DNA from: CAJPQU01 sp052170475
GTDB taxonomy: Bacteria > Bacillota > Negativicutes > Selenomonadales > Selenomonadaceae
Assembly (NCBI GenBank): GCA_052170475.1
Contig: JBQNAL010000002.1
Span: 124,001-188,000, forward strand
Direction of reading: 5' to 3'
Length of the DNA stretch: 64,000 nt
Below, piece by piece: positions 61,546 through 64,000 of this stretch. Both the position numbers and the translations under genes were made by a program. The notes beneath the pieces were generated by a model that saw only the letters and a program-made list of their open reading frames with translations, was not told where the DNA came from and did not search any database. Position 1 is the first letter of the stretch; each line of letters begins with the position of its first letter.

Positions 61546-62150
61546 TGGGTGTTGTTTCTATCGTCAAAGGAAGCGGGGTGAGGGACGCGGATCAGGAAAA
61601 GGCCATCAAGGCGATGCGGGATTTTTTGGAGGCGCTGGGTCTTGATCTGACAGCAGATGGACTCAACAGGACGCCGGAGAGGGTGGCGAAGATGTATGCG
61701 CTTCTCTTTTCCGGCTGTGGACAGGCGACGAAGCCGATCTGGGGCGAAGTGTTTGAGGCGGAGAGCCACGGCTTGGTGGCGGTGCGCCATATCCCGTTTT
61801 ACTCCATGTGTGAACACCATTTGGTGCCGTTCTTCGGCGAGGTGCATATCGCCTATTTGCCAAGGGACGGCAAGGTGGCGGGCTTTGGCAAATTCACGAA
61901 GGTGGTTGATGCGCTGGCGCATCGGCCGCAGCTCCAAGAACGGCTGACGAGAGAGATCGCTGTCGCCATCGAGGAAGATTTAGGTGCGCAAGGGGTGATG
62001 GTGGTCATCTCTGCACAGCAGCTCTGCATGATGATCCGTGGGGAGTTGTCCATCGGAACGCGGACGGTGACGGCGGAGAGCCGGGGGAAGCTGCGCGGTG
62101 ATGGCGGTCTTCCGCAGCAGGCGTGGCAGCTCTTGATGGAGGAGAAATAA
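61545..62150 (+). CDS. folE: GTP cyclohydrolase I
   Basis: 201 aa. Makes 7,8-dihydroneopterin triphosphate from GTP, the first step of folate synthesis. Visible: LNRTPERVAKMYALLFSG, the zinc site FYSMCEHHLVPFFGEVHIAY with the later Cys in AQQLCMMIRG, and GTRTVTAESRG at the end. Start GTG overlapping the upstream stop (TAGTG). First of four folate genes. Confidence 0.96.
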   Translation: MGVVSIVKGSGVRDADQEKAIKAMRDFLEALGLDLTADGLNRTPERVAKMYALLFSGCGQATKPIWGEVFEAESHGLVAVRHIPFYSMCEHHLVPFFGEVHIAYLPRDGKVAGFGKFTKVVDALAHRPQLQERLTREIAVAIEEDLGAQGVMVVISAQQLCMMIRGELSIGTRTVTAESRGKLRGDGGLPQQAWQLLMEEK

Positions 62151-63004
62151 TGGCAGGAGCGATACGGGAATATCGATGGGCGGATGGCAGGACGCTGACG
62201 ATAGGGCGGCAGACGAAGATCATGGGCATCCTGAACGTCACGCCGGATTCTTTCTCGGACGGCGGGCAGTGGAACACGCCGGAAAAGGCGCTGGCGCACG
62301 CGCGGCAAATGGTGGCGGAAGGGGCAGACATCATTGACGTCGGTGCGGAGTCGTCACGCCCGGGCTTCGTCCCCATGTCCGCCGAGGCGGAAATGGAACG
62401 GCTGCGTCCCTTTCTTTCGACGTTGCTCAATGCGTTAGAAGTGCCGATTTCCGTGGATACGTTCAAGGCTGATACGGCGGCGATGGCGGCGGAGATGGGC
62501 GTGCATATCCTAAACGACATCTGGGGGCTGCAATATGCACCAGAAGTAGGGCGCATGGCGGCGGTGGCGGCGCGGCACCACCTTCCCGTCGTGGTCATGC
62601 ACAATCAGGAGGGGAAGGCGTACGACGGGGACATCATCGCCGCCATGAAGGATTTTTTTCGCCACTCCATCGACATCGCGCGGGGCGCGGGGGTAGCGGA
62701 TACGGATCTTATCCTCGATCCCGGGATCGGGTTTGGCAAGACGCCGGAGGCGAATCTCCTCGTATTGAAACGGCTGGAGGAGTTACAGGAGATCGACGGA
62801 ACGCATTGGCCGCTCCTTTTGGGGACGAGCCGCAAAAGTTTCATTGGCGCGGCGCTGGATCTGCCGGTGGAGGAGCGCATGGAAGCCACAGGGGCGACTT
62901 GTGTTTTCGGGGTCATGAAGGGCTGCGGTATCGTTCGGGTGCATGAGGTCGCCCCGATGGCGCGGATGTGTCGCATGATCGATAAAATCTTGGAGGTGCG
63001 GTAA
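62150..63004 (+). CDS. folP: Dihydropteroate synthase
   Basis: 284 aa TIM barrel joining pABA with the pterin pyrophosphate; the sulfonamide target. Visible: IMGILNVTPDSFSDGGQWN near 25, ADIIDVGAESSRPG near 55, ISVDTFKADTA, HILNDIWGLQ, LILDPGIGFGKT and LLLGTSRKSFIG near 220. ATG 62150 overlaps the folE stop by 1 base with GATGGAGG upstream. Confidence 0.96.
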   Translation: MAGAIREYRWADGRTLTIGRQTKIMGILNVTPDSFSDGGQWNTPEKALAHARQMVAEGADIIDVGAESSRPGFVPMSAEAEMERLRPFLSTLLNALEVPISVDTFKADTAAMAAEMGVHILNDIWGLQYAPEVGRMAAVAARHHLPVVVMHNQEGKAYDGDIIAAMKDFFRHSIDIARGAGVADTDLILDPGIGFGKTPEANLLVLKRLEELQEIDGTHWPLLLGTSRKSFIGAALDLPVEERMEATGATCVFGVMKGCGIVRVHEVAPMARMCRMIDKILEVR

Positions 63005-63367
63005 ATGGATCGAATTAAATTGGAGGGCATGGAATTTAGCGGCTGCCACGGTTGTCTGCCGGTGGAAAAGGAGGTTGCGCAGCGCTTTTTGGTAGACGTC
63101 TCTCTGTCGTTCAGTCGGTTGACGGCGGGGGAAGCAGACGATGCGGCGGCGACGGTGGATTATGCCGCTGTGTTCACCGCCGTGCAGGAGATCGTCGAAG
63201 GGCCTACGGTTTCCTTGATCGAGACGCTGGGAGAGCGCATTGTCGATGCGATATTTACACAGTTTTCTATGGTGGAAAAGGTGCGGGTGGCGGTGCATAA
63301 ACCGCAGGCGCCGCTGCCGGGAAAATTCCAAGACGTCAGCGTGATTCTCGTTCGGCAGCGTCCATGA
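63005..63367 (+). CDS. folB: Dihydroneopterin aldolase
   Basis: 120 aa. Cleaves dihydroneopterin to 6-hydroxymethyl-dihydropterin. Visible: MDRIKLEGMEFSGCHGCLP, TVDYAAVFTAVQEIVEG with conserved Tyr, SLIETLGERIVDAI with the Glu of the active site, and VAVHKPQAPLPG with the catalytic Lys. Starts at the base following the folP stop. Confidence 0.95.
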   Translation: MDRIKLEGMEFSGCHGCLPVEKEVAQRFLVDVSLSFSRLTAGEADDAAATVDYAAVFTAVQEIVEGPTVSLIETLGERIVDAIFTQFSMVEKVRVAVHKPQAPLPGKFQDVSVILVRQRP

Positions 63368-63891
63368 AGGTGCAACCGGCGGCATACGTTGTCTATTTGG
63401 GCCTTGGTGCCAATTTAGGCCGTCGGGCGGACAACATTCGCCAAGCGCTTGCGCTTTTGGACATCGAGGAAGGCGTGCAAGTGGAGAACGTGTCCTCCTT
63501 ATATGAAACGGAGCCGTGGGGCGGTGTCGCGCAGCCGCCTTTTCTTAATGCAGCGGCGGCGGTGGTGTCGGCGCTTCCCGTGTCGGCACTGCTTGCCCTT
63601 TGCCAGCGCATTGAAAACACGTTAGGGCGGGTGCGGACGGTGCACTGGGGCGCACGGACGATCGACGTCGATCTGCTCTACGTTCCAGGCTTTTCCTGTC
63701 AGACACCGACGCTAACCTTGCCCCATCCCTATCTGACTGCACGCGCTTTCGTCCTGCTGCCGCTCGCCGAGATCGCGCCATCCCTCGTCATTTTGGGAAA
63801 ATGTGTGGCGGATTGGGCAGCGTCTGTACCGGGGCGGGCGGGCGTTCGGCGCTTGCAGCAGCCCCCCGCTGATACACCGGGGACGTGGTAA
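63364..63891 (+). CDS. folK: HPPK, 6-hydroxymethyl-dihydropterin pyrophosphokinase
   Basis: 175 aa. Transfers pyrophosphate from ATP to 6-hydroxymethyl-dihydropterin. Visible: VVYLGLGANLGRRADNI, YETEPWGGVAQPPFLNAA, the ATP/Mg loop RTIDVDLLYVPG, and LPHPYLTARAFVLLPLAEIA. ATG overlaps the folB stop by 4 bases. The C-terminal tail after about residue 160 (QQPPADTPGTW) is longer than usual. Confidence 0.95.
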   Translation: MKVQPAAYVVYLGLGANLGRRADNIRQALALLDIEEGVQVENVSSLYETEPWGGVAQPPFLNAAAAVVSALPVSALLALCQRIENTLGRVRTVHWGARTIDVDLLYVPGFSCQTPTLTLPHPYLTARAFVLLPLAEIAPSLVILGKCVADWAASVPGRAGVRRLQQPPADTPGTW

Positions 63892-64000
63892 AGTCAGCGC
63901 CCCACGGGCGGCGCGGAGAGAGGGTCAGTCCCCAGAGATCCGTGGCGAGCGTGTCGAGGCGAAGCATGGGAGAAAGCAGCGGTTCTGCTTCTTCTTTAGG
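63788..64000 (-). CDS. Possible C-terminal end of a convergent gene (partial)
   Basis: On the minus strand a frame stays open from the window edge to a TGA at 63790-63788, about 70 residues including LRLDTLATDLWGLTLSPRRP. No family recognised. It overlaps the folK 3' end by about 100 bases, which is unusual, so the frame may be chance or the true stop may differ. Confidence 0.25.
   Translation of the reverse strand, partial: PKEEAEPLLSPMLRLDTLATDLWGLTLSPRRPWGADFTTSPVYQRGAAASAERPPAPVQTLPNPPHIFPK

Overview
The window looks like a chromosomal segment of a diderm, low-redox Firmicute of the class Negativicutes (Selenomonas-like). It pairs a Firmicute-type PolC replicase with outer-membrane machinery: three TonB-dependent receptors, ExbB-ExbD-TonB, TolC and a MacAB-type pump. 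Base composition is GC-rich throughout. I saw no rRNA, tRNA, CRISPR array, transposase or phage gene.

Left flank (1-12,000) is housekeeping: the tail of a lytic transglycosylase, a PolC that lacks its usual internal exonuclease, a thiamine salvage operon (thiM, a thiamine-binding protein, thiE), PEP carboxykinase, O-acetylhomoserine sulfhydrylase (minus strand), a SEC-C methionine aminopeptidase, a DEAD-box helicase and a small membrane protein.

The centre (12,000-50,300) is a roughly 38-kb tetrapyrrole uptake and processing island. It opens with two cobalamin riboswitches. The first is followed by three tandem structured repeats, a DnaA-N-like small protein and an exported CbiK chelatase. 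The second sits in front of a half-length CobN, a FecE-type ATPase and exbB-exbD-tonB. A 15-kb operon follows: CbiZ, full-length CobN, a lipoprotein binding protein, a 71-aa protein, ChlI-like and ChlD-like chelatase motors, a NifH/BchL-like reductase, two NifD/NifK-like subunits, a FecCD permease and an ABC-2 ATPase/permease pair. Then come a TonB receptor, a second full CobN, a second receptor, three more lipoprotein binding proteins and a third receptor. The island thus joins an H/I/D chelatase with a nitrogenase-like two-component reductase, the combination known from chlorophyll synthesis, and places both with outer-membrane import in an organism with no visible photosynthesis genes. I infer a salvage pathway that imports a metallo-tetrapyrrole, changes its metal and reduces its ring or side chain. 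The substrate is not settled: riboswitches and CbiZ argue for corrinoids, while the CobN-receptor pairing resembles anaerobic haem-acquisition loci.

Six promoter-like sites in the island (three strong, one good, two degenerate) share a dyad close to CCGTATGACAGCTATACGG lying in a 19-bp spacer between -35 and -10, the hallmark of MerR-family control. A MerR/GyrI-like regulator is encoded at the right edge (49,406-50,254, minus). The island therefore seems to be under two kinds of control: riboswitch on the left, MerR-type on the rest.

Right flank (50,300-64,000): a radical SAM/SPASM protein, a ZnuCB-type metal transporter without a binding protein, a CXXC-containing protein of unknown role, an AEC-type permease, a TolC-MacA-MacB (split) efflux operon, an HD-GYP protein (minus), a TauE/SafE permease and the folate operon folE-folP-folB-folK.
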